Assembly (NCBI RefSeq): GCF_011039175.1
Contig: NZ_JAAKEN010000008.1
Location: forward strand, 62,001 to 126,000
Origin: Slackia sp. ZJ119
Lineage (GTDB): Bacteria > Actinomycetota > Coriobacteriia > Coriobacteriales > Eggerthellaceae
Length of the DNA: 64,000 nt
Direction of reading: 5' to 3'
In this document: in pieces, positions 15,001 through 30,000 of the stretch
Layout: every line of letters begins with the position of its first letter
Numbering within the stretch: position 1 is the first letter of the stretch
Program-made: the position numbers and the translations under genes
Notes under the pieces: generated by a model
Database searches by the model: none
Seen by the model: the letters and a program-made list of their open reading frames with translations, nothing else
Told to the model about the DNA's origin: nothing

Positions 15001-18000
15001 GTCGTCTTCTCGTACCGCGTGCGCGTCACCGACAGCGACTGGTGGAACCGGTATTGGGGCACGGCGAAGTACCTGCAAGGGGAAAGCTACGACGTGGAGT
15101 CCAGGGACTACCGGAAGGATTCCGACCTGATCAACGACACGGGCTATCTGATGAGCGACGAAGGCGACGCCGGCGAATACACCGTGCTGCTCGACGTTGC
15201 CGCCACGCCCGAAGAGCTGCAGAAGCAGTCGGAGAACATAGCGCCCTACACTGCGGCCTTGACCGCGTGGCAGGCCAAGATGGAAAAGGTCGAAGAGCTT
15301 GAAGCCGGCATCGCGAACGCCGAGAAGAGCATAGCCGACGCCGAGAAGCTTTTGCCGGCGAAGCAAGAAGACTTGGCTCAGGCGCGAGAACTGCGGGACG
15401 GCGTCCAAGACGAGCTGAACAAGACGCTGGCAAACGACCCGAAGCGCCCGTCGGTCGAAGCCGACCTGGCCAAGGCGCAATCGGCCGTGACCGCGCTGGA
15501 AGACGAGATTGCGGATCTCAACAACGCCATCAGCACGAATGAGGCGAGCCTGGCGTCGCTGCGCCCGCGCTATTCGGCCGCGGCTGCCGAAGCCGAACAG
15601 CTGTGGAAGGACGTGGAGGCGACGTCGCAGGGCAAGACCGACCTGATCAAGGCCGTGGAAGGCTTGAAGAAGCTGACCGTGCCGCACAACAAGCGCACGA
15701 CGCTGAACCCGGACAACTACAACGTGAACGGCGCCGACCGCTACACCCGCGAACCGCTGCCGAGCGTGTACACCGAAAAGGCGGTGGCCGTTGCTCCGCC
15801 GATGCTTCTTGGTGCGGCTGGCACGAACGCCTTGGTGCCGAACCTGCTGACGACGGATCCGCCCGCCGACCCGCCTGCTGGCGGCTCGACCGGCGACGAA
15901 CAGACGGCCGTCGGCTACCAGACCAACCTCGACTACGACCTGGCCCGCGGCGCCGACCGCACGTCCAACGACGCCGGCCTGATGACGCCTGCGGCCCAGA
16001 CCATCGCCGGCGTGGTGTTCAACGACCACGACTACGACGGCCTGCTCGACGAGGACAAGGGCGTCGATCCGCGCCTGGGCGGCAAGCGGGTGCTGCTGAA
16101 GCAGTGGTACTATGTGCCGCTTGACTTCTCGAAGAAGACTGATACTGGTACCAATAACGTATCTAATACTGTTATCGGCAAGTCTGGCAGCGACCCAGTC
16201 AAGCCGAGCCTCGAATACATCCAAGACCTGGCGCCCTACCTGCCCGCAGGCGTCAGCCTGAACGGCTACACGCTGGGCCGCGACGCCATGCTCACCGAAG
16301 ACGGCAATGCCGTGTGGGTCCAGAACAAGAACTTCGGCAACGACGCCTACACCGTGGCCAAGTACAACGAGAAGAACGGCTCGAGCGGCAACCAGCGGCA
16401 GAACGACCGCACGTTCGTCATTCCCGAGTCGTACTACGACGCGGCTGCCGGCGCGGTCGCCCTGCTCACGCCGAACACCATCACCACGACTTCCCAACAG
16501 ACGGTCAACGGCAAGAAGGAAACGGTCACGACAGTCAAAGACGACCCGCGCAAGGGCGAGTACTCCTTCGACAACCTGCCGACCCGCTACGTCCGCGCCT
16601 ACGTGCCCGGCACGGCGGCGACGGCGGCCGAGGGAGACAATCCGGCCACTCCGGCGACGCAGCCTTTGATCGCTGCCGAATACCTGGCCGGCTACACGGT
16701 CGAGGTGAAGGGCGGCACCGATGGCGACGCCATCCACGGCCTGCCCGCGTCGCCCGTGCAGGTGGACACGACCGACAAGGACCGCGACAGCTCCAAGGCC
16801 ATCAGCGCCCTGCGGGCTTCCGGCAACACGACGGAGAACTTCGCCGACTACGTCGACGGCAACTACCCGGTGCGCTGGAACGAGCTGACCACGCAAAACG
16901 TGAAGACCGAAACCATCGACCTTGGCCAGGACGAGACGCCCGAAGGCGAAGGCGAGAAGACCGAGCAGGGCGACGTCAACCTGCAGTCCGAGACCGGCGG
17001 CGCCGGCGAAGGCCAGACCGGCACCGAAGGCGGCACCGAGGGCGGCGCTGACGATGAAGCCGACCAGGTGACCATTACCACGGTGACGAAGGCCACCCTC
17101 GACGGCAAGATCATCCTGGCGGGCCTGGGCACGGAGGAATCCGGCGACGCCACGCTGGCGGCTGCCGGCACCGACGCGACAGCCGACGCGTTGCAAGCCA
17201 GCGAAGAAGCTGAAGACCAGAAAGCGGCGCAGCGGCTCCGCTTCAAGGCGCACGGCACGTCGCCGTGGTTCTACCAGCGCCAGACGCGCACCCCGGCCGC
17301 CGAAAACACGCCGGTCGCCCTGGACAACGCCACGGGCCTGGTGCCTCGCGACATCGAGGCCGCGACCGAAGCGAACGCCGCCAAGGATCAGACCGTCTTC
17401 TTCGACTGGTCGATCGGCCGCAACGAGACGCGCATGAACGCCGGCTTCGCCGAATACGGCTTGGCCAAGGTGACCGGCAAGGTGTGGGAAGACGGCAACT
17501 TCGACGGCATCTTGAACCCGGGCGAGAAGGTCATCGACAAGACGTGGCTGACCATCACGCAGTGGTTCTTCGTGCCGGCCGACGAGAAGGACGTCATCGC
17601 CGCTTTGCGCGCCGACGACCGCTTCGAGATGGACGACCACTTCGAGAAGGTCCAAAACGACGCCGGCGAGACGCTCACCGGCGTGTGGGCGCATGCGATC
17701 AACGCCGAAATCGACCAGGACGCGACGGTGAGTGCGGACGCGACGAAAGAGGGCTACCAGGGTTGGAAGCTGAAGAGCAACCCGGTGTCCACGTTCCTGC
17801 GCCAGAACAAGAAGCCCAACAGCGAAACGGGCATCTACGAGTTCAAGAACCTGCCGAGCTACGTGTACCTGTTGACGCGCACCGAGGGCGCCGAAGAGGA
17901 CCAGGTCACGAAGATCGGGGCCAATGCGAACAGCTTGGCGGTCCTGCAGCCCAACGACGAGCCTGAAGCCATGGTGAACCTGGCGACGAAGACCATGGGC

Positions 18001-21000
18001 GTTGCCAGCGACACGGCGACCGGGACGTACCAGCCCAAGCAGGCCGACGCCGCCGCCATCGACCACATTTACATGACGGGCTACCGCATCGAAATGGAGC
18101 AGGTCATGCCGCAGTACGGCCTGACGTCGGCCCATATCGGCGTGAACCTGGACAAGAAGTTCACGGCAGAGCAGGGCGAGGCCATCGTGGTCGACACGGC
18201 CGGCGACGCGCTGCCCGAAGACGCAGACTCCGACGCCGTGGTCGAGAAGACCACTGCGACGGTGTATGTGGACACGCTGGGCGACGAGTACACGAAGAAG
18301 ACGGTGTACGTTGTTGGCACAGGCGACAGCGAGACCGAGGTGGAGAACCCGACGCCGGTGCGCGTGTTCACGAAGAAGGCAGAAGGCGATGCGGGGACTG
18401 ATACGAAGTACTGGAAAGCTACCAAGTACTTTAATGCCAGCGACGTGGCATACGACGAAGCTGCCGAAGGCCGCACCGCCGAGCAGGTCTACGTGTCCAA
18501 CGAGACCACCAACAACATCTACCGTCCCGAGACGCGCTACGCCGATGCGAAGGGCGTCGAGTACCAGAAGCGGACGGTGTACGAGAACGCTGACGGCGAC
18601 CGCGTGGAAGCTTCCGCCGAAGGCGCCACGGCAAAGACCGTCTACGTCGCCACCGACGACACCGGCAAGGAATACCGCGGCAAGCCCAAAGACCTGAAGA
18701 CCAAGACCGTGTACGTGAACGGCGGCAAGGTGTTCTGGCCGCTCGACCCCTCGCTCGAAAGCGAGACGGTCTACCGCGATGCGAACGGCACCGACTGCAC
18801 GCCGAAGGCCGTGTACGTCCGCGTCGATGACGAGGCCATCCGCTACAACGGCGACACAGATGATCTGCGCGAAGAGACGGCGGTCACCAGCTCGAAGATA
18901 GCGCTGACCGAGGAGTTCTTCGATGACACCTTCACCGTGAAGGACGGCAAGCCGACCATCACCCACGACGACCGCCTGACCAAGAACAACCACAAGTGGC
19001 GCATGGACGGCTACGTCATCGTGGCCAAGCAGGGCGACGACGACCGCGACGGCAAGCGCAACAACGACTACCAGTACAACCAGGACTACAACAAGATCAA
19101 GTACGACTATGCCTGCCCGGTGAACGTGCAGCGCGGCGGCGAAGCAGGCCTGCTGAACATCCCGCGCGGCTCGCTGCAAGGCGACGTGTGGGACGACACC
19201 GGCAAGCGCGTGTGGAAAGAAGAGAAGGAAGAGCACGCGTTTGACGACGCGTTCGAATACGACTACTCGACCGGCTACAACGGCTCGTTCGACGCAGGCG
19301 AGGCCGGCATTCCGAACCAGGTCGTATACGTGACGCAGTGGTACTGGGTGCCTGGGCGCACCGAACAGCAGGGCGACGAGCCCGTGCCCGGCCAGTGGGT
19401 CCGCAACACCTCGTTCGGCTCTGATTTGTACACGTCGAACTTGGCCAACGTGAACTACGACGTGAGCCAGACCGTGCCCTACGTCTTCGACCTCAACCGC
19501 GAGATCGAAGAGAAGGACGATCCGTTCGCAGCCATGCGCTTTGCCAGCAACAGCAATCCCAACAAGCTGCTCGACTACGCCGACAAGGGTGCGGGCGTGC
19601 TGCAGGTGCTCACGAACGACAAGGGCAACTACCATGTGGGCAACCTGCCGACCTTGTACATCGCCGACGACGGCACGTTCCACCTGGCCGCCTACCGCGT
19701 CGAGCTGGCCGACCTGTACAGCCAGTCCGAGGCCAACGAGGTCGACGGCACGGACAACACGTGGGAGCTCACGCGCTACCACCACACCACCGGCGACGTG
19801 ACCGCCAAGGTGGGAGCCGAGATGGCCAAGCTGGACGATCCTGACAACGCAGAGGGCGCCAAGAGGAAGAACGAGGTCATCGAGGCCTACATCGCCCAGC
19901 AGGTGCAGGCAAAGATCCTGGAGAAGAAAGAGCACGATCTGCCGGCGATCATCGAGGCGTATCGCGACGTCGTGAAGACCGATGCCATGACGGCGGGCGC
20001 CACGGTCACGTTCGACGACCACTCGACGTGGACCATCCCGCTTGACAAGCTGCTGTCCAACGACGACTGGCGCAACCTGCGAAGCGACAACAAGCTGACG
20101 AAGAACATCGTTGAACTGGGCAACCTCTACGAGAAGCACCTGGAAGAGACCAAGGGCGACGAGTTCTATAAGAGTATCAAGTTCGCAAATGGTATCGATG
20201 GCGCCACCAAGGAAGCCACCGTTACGGCGGCGCTTGCGGCCGAGCGGGAGAGGCTCACGCGCGAGTACCAGAAGAACTCTGCCAAGGTCAGCATCGACAA
20301 CGAGTCCGCGTCGATCATCGACGACTCCGACGTGGCCACCGCCGTGCGCACGGCCAAGGCCGAGGGCGCGGGCGGCTACGCCATCGCCAGCCGCGTGGGC
20401 AACGACACGGTGGGCATGGCCTCCGACGGCACGAACGCCGACAGCGTTGAGACCACGCGCACCACGCGTTCCAACAACGGCCAGGTCATCTTGGCCCAGC
20501 CGGTGCGCCAGGGCACGTATACCTACGAAACGGCCAATACGCTTTCGCGCACCATCGAAGAGTACCTGGTGGACGAAGAGACCGGCCGCTGGGAGTTCGA
20601 CGAAAGCATCGTAGGGGAAGACAGGCGCAGGCACGAGCCGGTCGTCTACAACTACGAGTACATCAAGACGGCGAAGACGAACGGCGACGTGGTCACGGGC
20701 GAGGTCGTGGAGAACGTCAACGGCAAAGACGAGACCAAGCGCGTGAACGTGAAGGCCAACGAGGGCGCGATGGTCGAGCTGCCGGCCGGCCAGGGCATGG
20801 GCACAGGCGTGGAGACCTACGACTTCATGGCCGCCCAGCTTGACGCGGCCGAGGCGGGCGACGTGGGCGAGGTGAACCAGCCCACGCAGTCCATCAGCGG
20901 TTACGCCTGGTTCGACTACGACAACGACGGCAAGTACGGCCAAACCAAGCCCGTGCAGGCCACCGATGCCAACGGCAAGCCCGTGTTCGACAACGGCCAG

Positions 21001-24000
21001 CCGGTCTACGAAACGCTGAAGGACGCCGGCGGCGACGTGCTGCGCGACGCCAACGGCGAGGCAGTGTACAAGACCGAAAAGGCCGATCCGCTCGAGAAGG
21101 CCGCCGAAAACATCGAAGTGGTGCTGGAACGCTACTACCAGGTGGCGCTGCAGGCCGCAGACGGCACCTACGTGGCGGCCGAAAAGCAGACCGACGGCAC
21201 CTACAAGGCGTCGGAGAGTCCGGGCGAGGTCGACTGGACGCGCGACGAGGACTGGGCCGACAACTGGGCCGAGTACGACGCCGACCCGACCATGGGCCTG
21301 AGGAAGTACAAGCTTGACGAGTTCGGCAAGCGGATCCCGGTGCTGAACGACAAGAATGAGCAGGTGGCGGACGAGCTGGGCAACCCGGTCTACGAAGTGG
21401 TGCCCGGCCGCCAGACTGCGACGGACGAGAACGGCACCTTCGTCTTCGAGAACCTGCCGAGCCACAACGTGCAAGACGCCGTCATCGAATACATGGACAA
21501 GGACGGCAACCTGTACGACCGCACCGTGACCATCACGAAGAGCGAGCCGGAAAACGCGAACGAAAAGCCCAAGCCGGTCGTCACGGTCACGTTCAAGAAG
21601 AACGACAAGGAGGCCGTCAGCCACAGCGGACTGGACAAGGAAAGCATCTACGTGAACGCCGCAGGCGTCCAGCTGGAAGGCGACGCGCTGAAGCTGGCGC
21701 TTGAAGTCGAAAATCGGGATCAGAACGACCCGTTGAAGAAGGTCACCGAGATCTTCCAGGTGACGCAGCCCATCATCAAGCTGTACGGCTATCGGGCCCG
21801 CGTCGTGAACGAGGACGTGCACGACCATGCCGTGGGCGTGGCGAAGTACCTGCAGGGCGACGACTACACGCGCGATTCCGACCTCATCTACGAAAACGGC
21901 TATCTGATGGCGCCCAAGCAATACGACGTGCTGCTGAACGTCGTCACCGAGGAAAGCCCCTCGTCGAACCACCTGGCGGCGCCCACGTCGGCCAACATGA
22001 ACAACAACACGGCCGACCGCTACGCCGTGGCGCGTTTCGGCACGGACGAGCAGAAGACCCTGCGTGACGCCGCGATCGCGGCCGCCGAGCAGGCCGTGGC
22101 CGCCGCGAAGGCGGATCGCGACGCAGCGAAGACCGCATACGAAGCGGTGAAGGACGATGCGAGCAAGACCACTGCTGAGATCGGTGCGGCGAAGACGACG
22201 CTGGACGCGGCCGAAGACGCTGTGGTCGCGAAGCTGACCGCCCTTGCTGTTGCCGAGGCGGCCGGTCCCGACTTGCCGCTGCAGGTGATGGACGAGCAGG
22301 TGACTAGGGACAACAAGTCCAAGTTCGTGAGGACGAGCATGTCGGAGATCGTCAACGTGGACGGCCGTGCCACCGCGCAGCTGGTGGATGGAGTGTTCTC
22401 CAATATGGAAGGAACGCCGGTTGGTACCGACGTCGCCGTCTACGACCTGGGCAGCGGTGCCGACCGCGCGTCGAACGACGCCGGCCTGCTGCCGCCTCCC
22501 GAGGCGAAGATCGAAGGCATCGTGTTCAACGATTCCAACTACGACGGCCTGGTGACGAAGACCGAGACTGCGACGGAGACGAAGAAGGCCGATGACTTTA
22601 CAGCCGAAGAACACAACGAAGATGGCAGCGTGCGCGTAGGCGAAACGACCGAAGAGGTTGACGACTACACCACGATCAAGAAGAACGTGGTGCACAACCC
22701 GGCCGTTCCTGCGTCCGAAGGCGTCGAGGCGAAGGAAGAGTCCTACACCGTCACCACCACGACCACCACGCTGGAAGAAGGCTACGCCGGCAAGAGCGTG
22801 TACCTGAAGCAGTGGTACTACGTGCCGGCCGATCCGAACTTCGAATTTGACACAGAAGACGAGATCATGCCGATTGCCGAAGGCGAGACGCAGAAGGGCC
22901 ACACCACGCTGGCCGAGGCGCTCGACGCCCTTGAAACGTCGAACGAAACGATCTGCCAAGACAAACTGAAAGACATCGAAGGCGATACAAACAAGTCTGT
23001 CACGCAAAAGAAGGCCGCCAGCGCTGCGGCGCTGGCGGAGCGCGACGAGGCTCTCGCTAACGGCTACAAGAACCTGTACGCCAAGGCCACTGGCATCGAC
23101 CTCGCGGGATACACGTGGGGCGAAGAGGTCATGCTCGCCAGCAGCGGCAACGGGCTGTGGGTGCAGAACAAGACGTTCGGCAACGACAAGTACACGCATG
23201 CCAAGCATGCTCGCGACTCGGTAGACGCCTGCAAGGATCACAACCTGTACGCGTCCGAGATCTTCGGCTACGGCGCCTCGGCGCTGGCTGACGGCCGCGT
23301 GCGCGTCACCACGACCGACGGCACCGTCGAGACGACCGACGGCGTCGCCGCCGCCCCGAAGGGCCACTACCGCTTCGGCATGCTGCCGACCCGTTACGTG
23401 AAGCCGCGCGAAACCAAGCCGATCTACTTCGACCTGGACGGCAACACGATCACTGCCGAGAAAGCCGAAGAGCTGAAGAATGCGGGCAAGCGGGACGAAT
23501 ACCGCGTCTGCCGCAAGACGACCAAGTCCGCCGCCGAATACCTGGCCGGCTACACGGTGGAGATCGAGGGCCATGCCGATACGGACGTCACGTCCATGAA
23601 CGGCATGCCGGCCACGCGCCTGCAGGTGGACGCAGCAGGCCGGGAGACCAACGAGCCGAGCACGGTCGACCAGTTCAATTCCACGGCTGCGAGCGCCTAC
23701 CAGAACACCCGCCCCGTCTACACCGACGGCGACTATCCGGTGCGCTGGAACGAGTTCACCGTGCAGGAGCACTACCAGGTGAAGCTTGAGACCTCAAAGA
23801 CCGTCAAGAACGAAAAGGGCGAAGACGAAACCGTCACCGTGCCGGCCGTGTTCGCCGACAAGGCCACGCTCGACGGCCGCATCATCCTGGCTTCGAAGAC
23901 CGTCGCGGATCCCAGCAAGTACGAAGGCAACACGCCCGCGCACTACATCGTGAACGCCACCGGCAAGAAGCTGGAAGACGAAACCGACACCAATGCAGTC

Positions 24001-27000
24001 GAGGTCTCCTTCGACTACTCCGCGCCGCAGGACGAGCTGCGCATGCACGCCGGCTTCGGCCTGTTCTTGAAGAAGACGACCATTTCCGGCAAGGTGTGGT
24101 ACGACAACGACTTCGACGGCATCCGCGAAGACGAGGACTATGAGGAGAAGAAGGCGCAAGGCAAGTCCGGTAACAGTACTAAGACCGGAGAAAATACTAA
24201 TACGCAAGCAGGTACGGCAACAAACCCAGGTACGGATGCCGGAACGCAACCTGCGGAAGGCCCGCTCTACGACCGGGGCGTGAAGGACATGACCGTCCGT
24301 CTGCAGCAGCGCTACTGGGTGCCGAACGGCAACCCGGGCAGCGCGGTGTTCGTGCCCGAAGGCGACTGGCGTGCCGTGGGCGAAGACGGCAAGAAGGCCG
24401 GCTACACGCTCGTGTACGGCAGCCCGACCACGGTGCTGGGCGCTTGGGTCGACGTGCCCGACGAGTGGTTCGTCATCGACGCCCGCACGCAGACGTTCTT
24501 GGACCACAACGCGTCGTGGTGGGGCCCGGTGTACTACCAGGACTACTACCGCAGGGACGGCGACCGGCGCGTGCTTGACGACGCGTCCGGCGTCGGCCGC
24601 CCGGGCAGGGACGACAAGGGCGTGACGTGGCCGCTCGTGCCGCAAAACGGCGGAGCCGTCGGGCCGACCGACATCGACACCGAGACGAACGGCCACTATG
24701 ACGTGACCGACGAAAACGGCGACTACGAATTCAAGAACCTGCCCGGCTACGTGTACCTTGACACGGGCAGCCGCTACGGCCGCATCTACCAGCCGGGCAA
24801 CAGCCGCGCGACGGACGGCCAGGAGAATCCGCAGTTCCTGACCCCGTTCGAGAACCAGAACGAGGTGGGCTCCGACAAGATGTTCCTGGCGTCGTACCGC
24901 GTGACGCTTGACGAAGTGGCGCCCCACTACTCGCTCACGCAGCTGCACATGGGCATCAAGGCCGAGACGACCACCATCAGCAAGGACAAAACGACCGGCA
25001 ACTACGAGATCAACCGCGGCAGCGAGATCGTCGATCCGAATAAGACTGGCGAGACGCGCAAGACGCGCGAGCGCCAGGACTCCGACGCCAAGCGCGACGA
25101 AGCCGGTGCCATCACCATGTACGAGGAATACTACGACGGTGTGCTGACCGGCAACGCGCTCACCGGCACCACGGCCCCGTGGCGCACCGACGGCGCGGTC
25201 ATCGTGTCCGACATCGCCGTGCCGGGCGACGGCCACCAGTACGAGCGCAGCTATGGCAGCGGCTACACCGCCGCCGTGGACTACGACGCTCCCAAGCCGC
25301 TGGCCGCTCAGGCCGCCGGCGACGCGGGCCTCTACCGGGTGCCGCGCGGCCGCATCCAGGGCCTGCTGTGGAACGATGGCCACTACGGATCCGACGACGC
25401 CCGCACCTACAACGGCTGCCAGGACACCGGCGAGCCGGGCCTGGCCAACCAGAAGGTCAACCTGACGCAGTGGTACTACGTGCCGGTCGAGCTGGCTGGC
25501 GCCACCGCCATTGAGAAGCCTGCAGAAGACGCACCCGCAGAGCAGACCGTCGTGTATGAGAACGCCCTGAAAGAGCGCTTCAACGCGCTGCTTGAGGCTG
25601 CGCACATCGCCGTGGTGAAGGGCTACAACGCCGTGCCTGACACGACGAGCGAACGCAGCGACGGCACGCGCGAAACCGACAAGGTCGACCTGCTGCAAGC
25701 GGCGCTCAACACGCCGGGGCCGGAAGTCTACTACAGCGGCATGACCACGGCCGAGAAGCTTGACAAGATGGTCGATCTGGTGCAAGCGGCGATCAAGGAG
25801 GCGAAGGATAATCACACTACCATCACCACAACCGACGCCGAGCTGAACGCCCTTATCAACGATTACCTGGCAATGAACGCGGACAAGCAGGAAGCGGCCG
25901 AAAAGGCCTTCGACGACCGCTCCGATGAAGACAAGCTGTACATCCTCGAAATGATCGTCGATCCTAAGACGGTCGAATGGACCGCCAAGCTGACCCGCAC
26001 CCAGATGCTGCGCGTGCTTGAGGCCCAGGCCGGCACCATCGTGGTGGACGAGGCCGACGTGGAGATGGACGAGAGCATGGAAGGCCTGTGGGTGCGCAAC
26101 ACCCGCTTCGGCGACGACCGCTACACCGGCAACGGCGATCTGCGCCACGCCTACATCACCGACGGCCTGACCAGCAACATCACCAACGGCATGACCGGCG
26201 ATCCGCTGCCGCGCGGCAGAAACGGCGTCGTGACCATGCGCACGGGCTCCGGCGACAACCTGGGCGTGTACCTGTTCGGCAACGTGCCGACCGCGTACGT
26301 GACCGATGACGACGAGTACTACCTGGCTGCCTACCGCGTGTCGCTGACCGAGACGAACCACACGAAGAACCCCGACGGGTCCGACAACGAATGGCTGCTC
26401 ACGCGCTTCCAGGTGGCTCAAGCTGCCACGGACGCCGGCAGCTCCGTCCAAGCCGTGTCTGCCGGCCTGGATTCCGACGCCGAAGACGTGCCCATGGACG
26501 GGTCTGACATCAAGGTCACCGGCAATTGGGAGAAGACCGAGACGACCGGCACGGGCGATGCCGCGACGAGCACGAAGGTCAAGGTGCGCCGCGCCAACGA
26601 CGGCCAGGTCATCTTGGCCAAGCGCGTGGACGTTCCCGCCACCGGCGACGACAAGCCGCACCAGCTGGCGTCGTACGTGGCCGTGCCGACCGGTGACGCC
26701 ATGGACACCGACGAGGCGGCCCTGTACGACTGGACGAAGCTCGTCAAGAAGGACGACCCCCTGAACACGTCCGAGAACATCCTGGGCGAGGGCCTGGTCG
26801 ACGGCGGCGACGTGGGCGAGGTGAAGGCCCCGGTCCAGAGCATCACCGGCAAGCTGTGGTTCGACGAGTCCAACGACGGCCTGCGTGGTATGGTGGGCGA
26901 AGACGCCGACGCCCGCAAAGAAAAGCCCGCCGCCGGCTTCGCCGTGACGCTGGAGCGCTACTTCTACGTGGTCGGCTCCGGCCAGACGACGTGGCTGCGC

Positions 27001-30000
27001 GATGACGCGTGGACCGACCCGATCCAGAACCCCGAGTACTACAAGTACGTGACGAGCGGCGCCACGAAGAAGTATTCGTGGGCCACGCCGGCCGAATGGT
27101 CTGCCTACGACGACGCCCCAGCCACCACGGTGACGGTGTCGGAAGGCAGCGCGTACGAAAAGGTCGCCGGCAGCGGCGAGTGGTACGCCACCGATATGGC
27201 CTATGACTTCGAGGGCGGCTTGGCCAGCGCCAACACCTATGAACCCTTCGACGATCCCTACGACGGCAGCAGCACCTTGCACAACGATAAGCTGTTCACC
27301 ACGTACGAGGTGACGCCGGACGATCCGGCAACTGCGAACGAGGACGAGTTCGCGAAGACGTTCGATTCTTCCAACGCGGTCGTGCTGCGCACGACGGTCA
27401 CGGAAGCCGACGGCACGTTCCGCTTCCCGAACCTCAATTCGCAGGAACGCGTCGTGCTGCTGGATTCGCGCGGCAACGTGAAGCAGAAGGCAACGGTCAT
27501 CTACGCCTACAAGGTGCGCGTGACCGACGAGCGTTACTGGGATCGCTACTACGGCACGGCCCGCTACCGCGTGCATGATCAGAAACCGTTCACGCCGGAA
27601 GGCGAGATGGAGCAGACTGAGAGCTACCCGATCGACTCCGATCTGCTGTACGAAAACGGCTACCTGATGGCCGACAACGAATACGACGTGCTCATCGGCC
27701 AGGCCGACGAGAAAGAAGCGCCGAAGTCCAACCGCATGAACGGCTTCGACCCGAACAACATGAACATGCAGCTCGACAAGAGCGCCCGTGCCAAGGTCAT
27801 GGGCCGCTACACCGCTGAGACGACGACGTCCGGCGACGGCGACAAGCCGGCCATCACGACACCGGCCATGGTCCTCTACGACTTGGCGTTCGGCTCCGAC
27901 CGCAAGTCCAACGACGGCGGCCTGCTCGAGCAGGAGCGCCAGAGCATTTCCGGCGTGCTATGGACCGACGCCGACACGGCGGCGACCGGCCTTACCGACA
28001 CCGACTACGATGGCCTGTACCAGTCCAAGGGCGAAAACAAGCAGACCATCGAAAAGCCGCTGACGAACAAGCGCGTCGTGCTGAAGCAGTGGTACTACGT
28101 GCCGGCCGGCGAGGTCGAGATCGACGCGGACGCCGACGCTGCGACGAAGACCGCGGCGCTGGCGAAGGCAGCCGGCGTGGTCGTCATCGACGATTATGCA
28201 AAGCTTGACGACAAGCTGAAGGCCCTGGAGAACGCCATCAAGGGCTTCGAAGACACGGAGGATGCGGGCAACAAGCGCATCAACCGGGCGTATTACGACT
28301 CGCTGCCCGTCGAAGACCAGAAAGACGCGAGTGGCAGCGTTACGCAAAAAGGCAAGATCACGGAGCTGAAGGAGCAGGCGGGAACCAAGCTGACCGATGC
28401 CGAGCGGACGGAGTATCTGATTCCTCTTCAGCCGGCTGCTGGCGGCGCGTCCACGCTCCCCAACCCGTACTATTACAACGACATCGACTGGGCCAAGCGT
28501 CTGAGCCTGTCCGACCTGCAGAAGACCGGCGTGCTGGAAGAGGCCGTCGGCAACCTGGACGCGATCGATTGGCCGAAGCAGCTCGACTGGAAAGATGAGC
28601 AGCTCATCGAATTCCTGCGCAACCAGATTGACGACATGAACGCCGTTCCGTGGGCCGAACTGATGGGGATCCCCTATGACGAGCGCGTCGAGATCCTGAA
28701 ACCGCACATCGGCTTCGTGTACATCGACGGCTACGACACGATGCAGCCGAGCGAAAAGGCGGCCGAGCTTGAGAAGCTGCTGCCGAACCACAACAGCCTC
28801 TACTTCAAGGCGAAGGCGAGCGATGCGACGACGCAGCTGAAAGCGCTCAAGAGCCAGGTGGATGGCTGGAACATGGCCGTTTACCGCTCGCTTGACGACT
28901 ACAGCCGCGTCGATGCGCTTGCCGGCGTGCTGCAGAGCAAGGGCAGCTCGGCCAACGAAGCCTACTTCGAAGCTCTGTCGCCGCGCAAGCAGCTCGAGCA
29001 GCTCGAATCGCTCATCGACGTCGACGCGGTTGATTGGGACGACGTGCTGGGTCTGTCGGGTGAGGGCAAGATTGCGGCCCTCGAAGCGTCGCTTGACTTC
29101 CCGGTCATGGCTTCGGCCGACGTGGCTCCCGCCAACGACGGCAAGGGCCTGTGGCTGCGCAACGTCACGTTCGGCAACGACCAGTACACGCGTGCGGCCA
29201 ACGCTTCGGGCGTCAAATGGTTCAACACCATCTGGCGTATCGAGAACTCCACCTACGGCAACAACGGCCAGGTGTACACGCACACGTCCGACGGCAGCCT
29301 GAAGTTCACGCTGCCGGGCATCGAGCCGGCCGAGGAAGACACGACCGGCGGCACAACGGACGGCAACGACAACGGCGGCACGCCGGCTGCCGGATCTGAC
29401 ACCGAGCTGACGACGCCGGCGGTTCTGGCGGATGCCGACGGCACGACCGGCAGCATCACTGATCCGGTCGACCCGACCACCTTCAAGGCCGAGGCCGGAC
29501 GCTACCTGTTCAACAACCTGCCCACCCACTACACCCGTGCCCGCGTCGGTACAAAGCCGGCCCTGGCCAAGGAATACCTGGCCGGCTACACGGTGGAAGC
29601 CGTCGACGGTCGCGAGGATTGGGAGATGCAGGGTCTGCCGGCCACGCTGCTGCAGCAAGAGATCGCTGCAGGCAAGGCCGAGCCGAAGCTGGTCAGCCCC
29701 GACGATGCCGTGAACTCCAACGCGCTGTCAACGGCCGAGACGGCCCGCGCCGCGGCCGACATTGCGCTGCCGCTGCGCTACAACGCGGCCAATTACGGCC
29801 TGCGTTGGAACGAGGCCACCACGCAGCAGGCCTACCAGGCGAAGAGCACGCTTGCGCTCTACCAGACGAAGGGCTCGCTGGCGCCGCTCGGCGTTGCCGC
29901 CGACGATGCCGGCGTCGCGACCTACACGAAGAACACCATCGACAGCCTCATCGTGCTGGCCGGCGCGGCCCACGAGAAGGCTAACGACGAAACCGTGGTG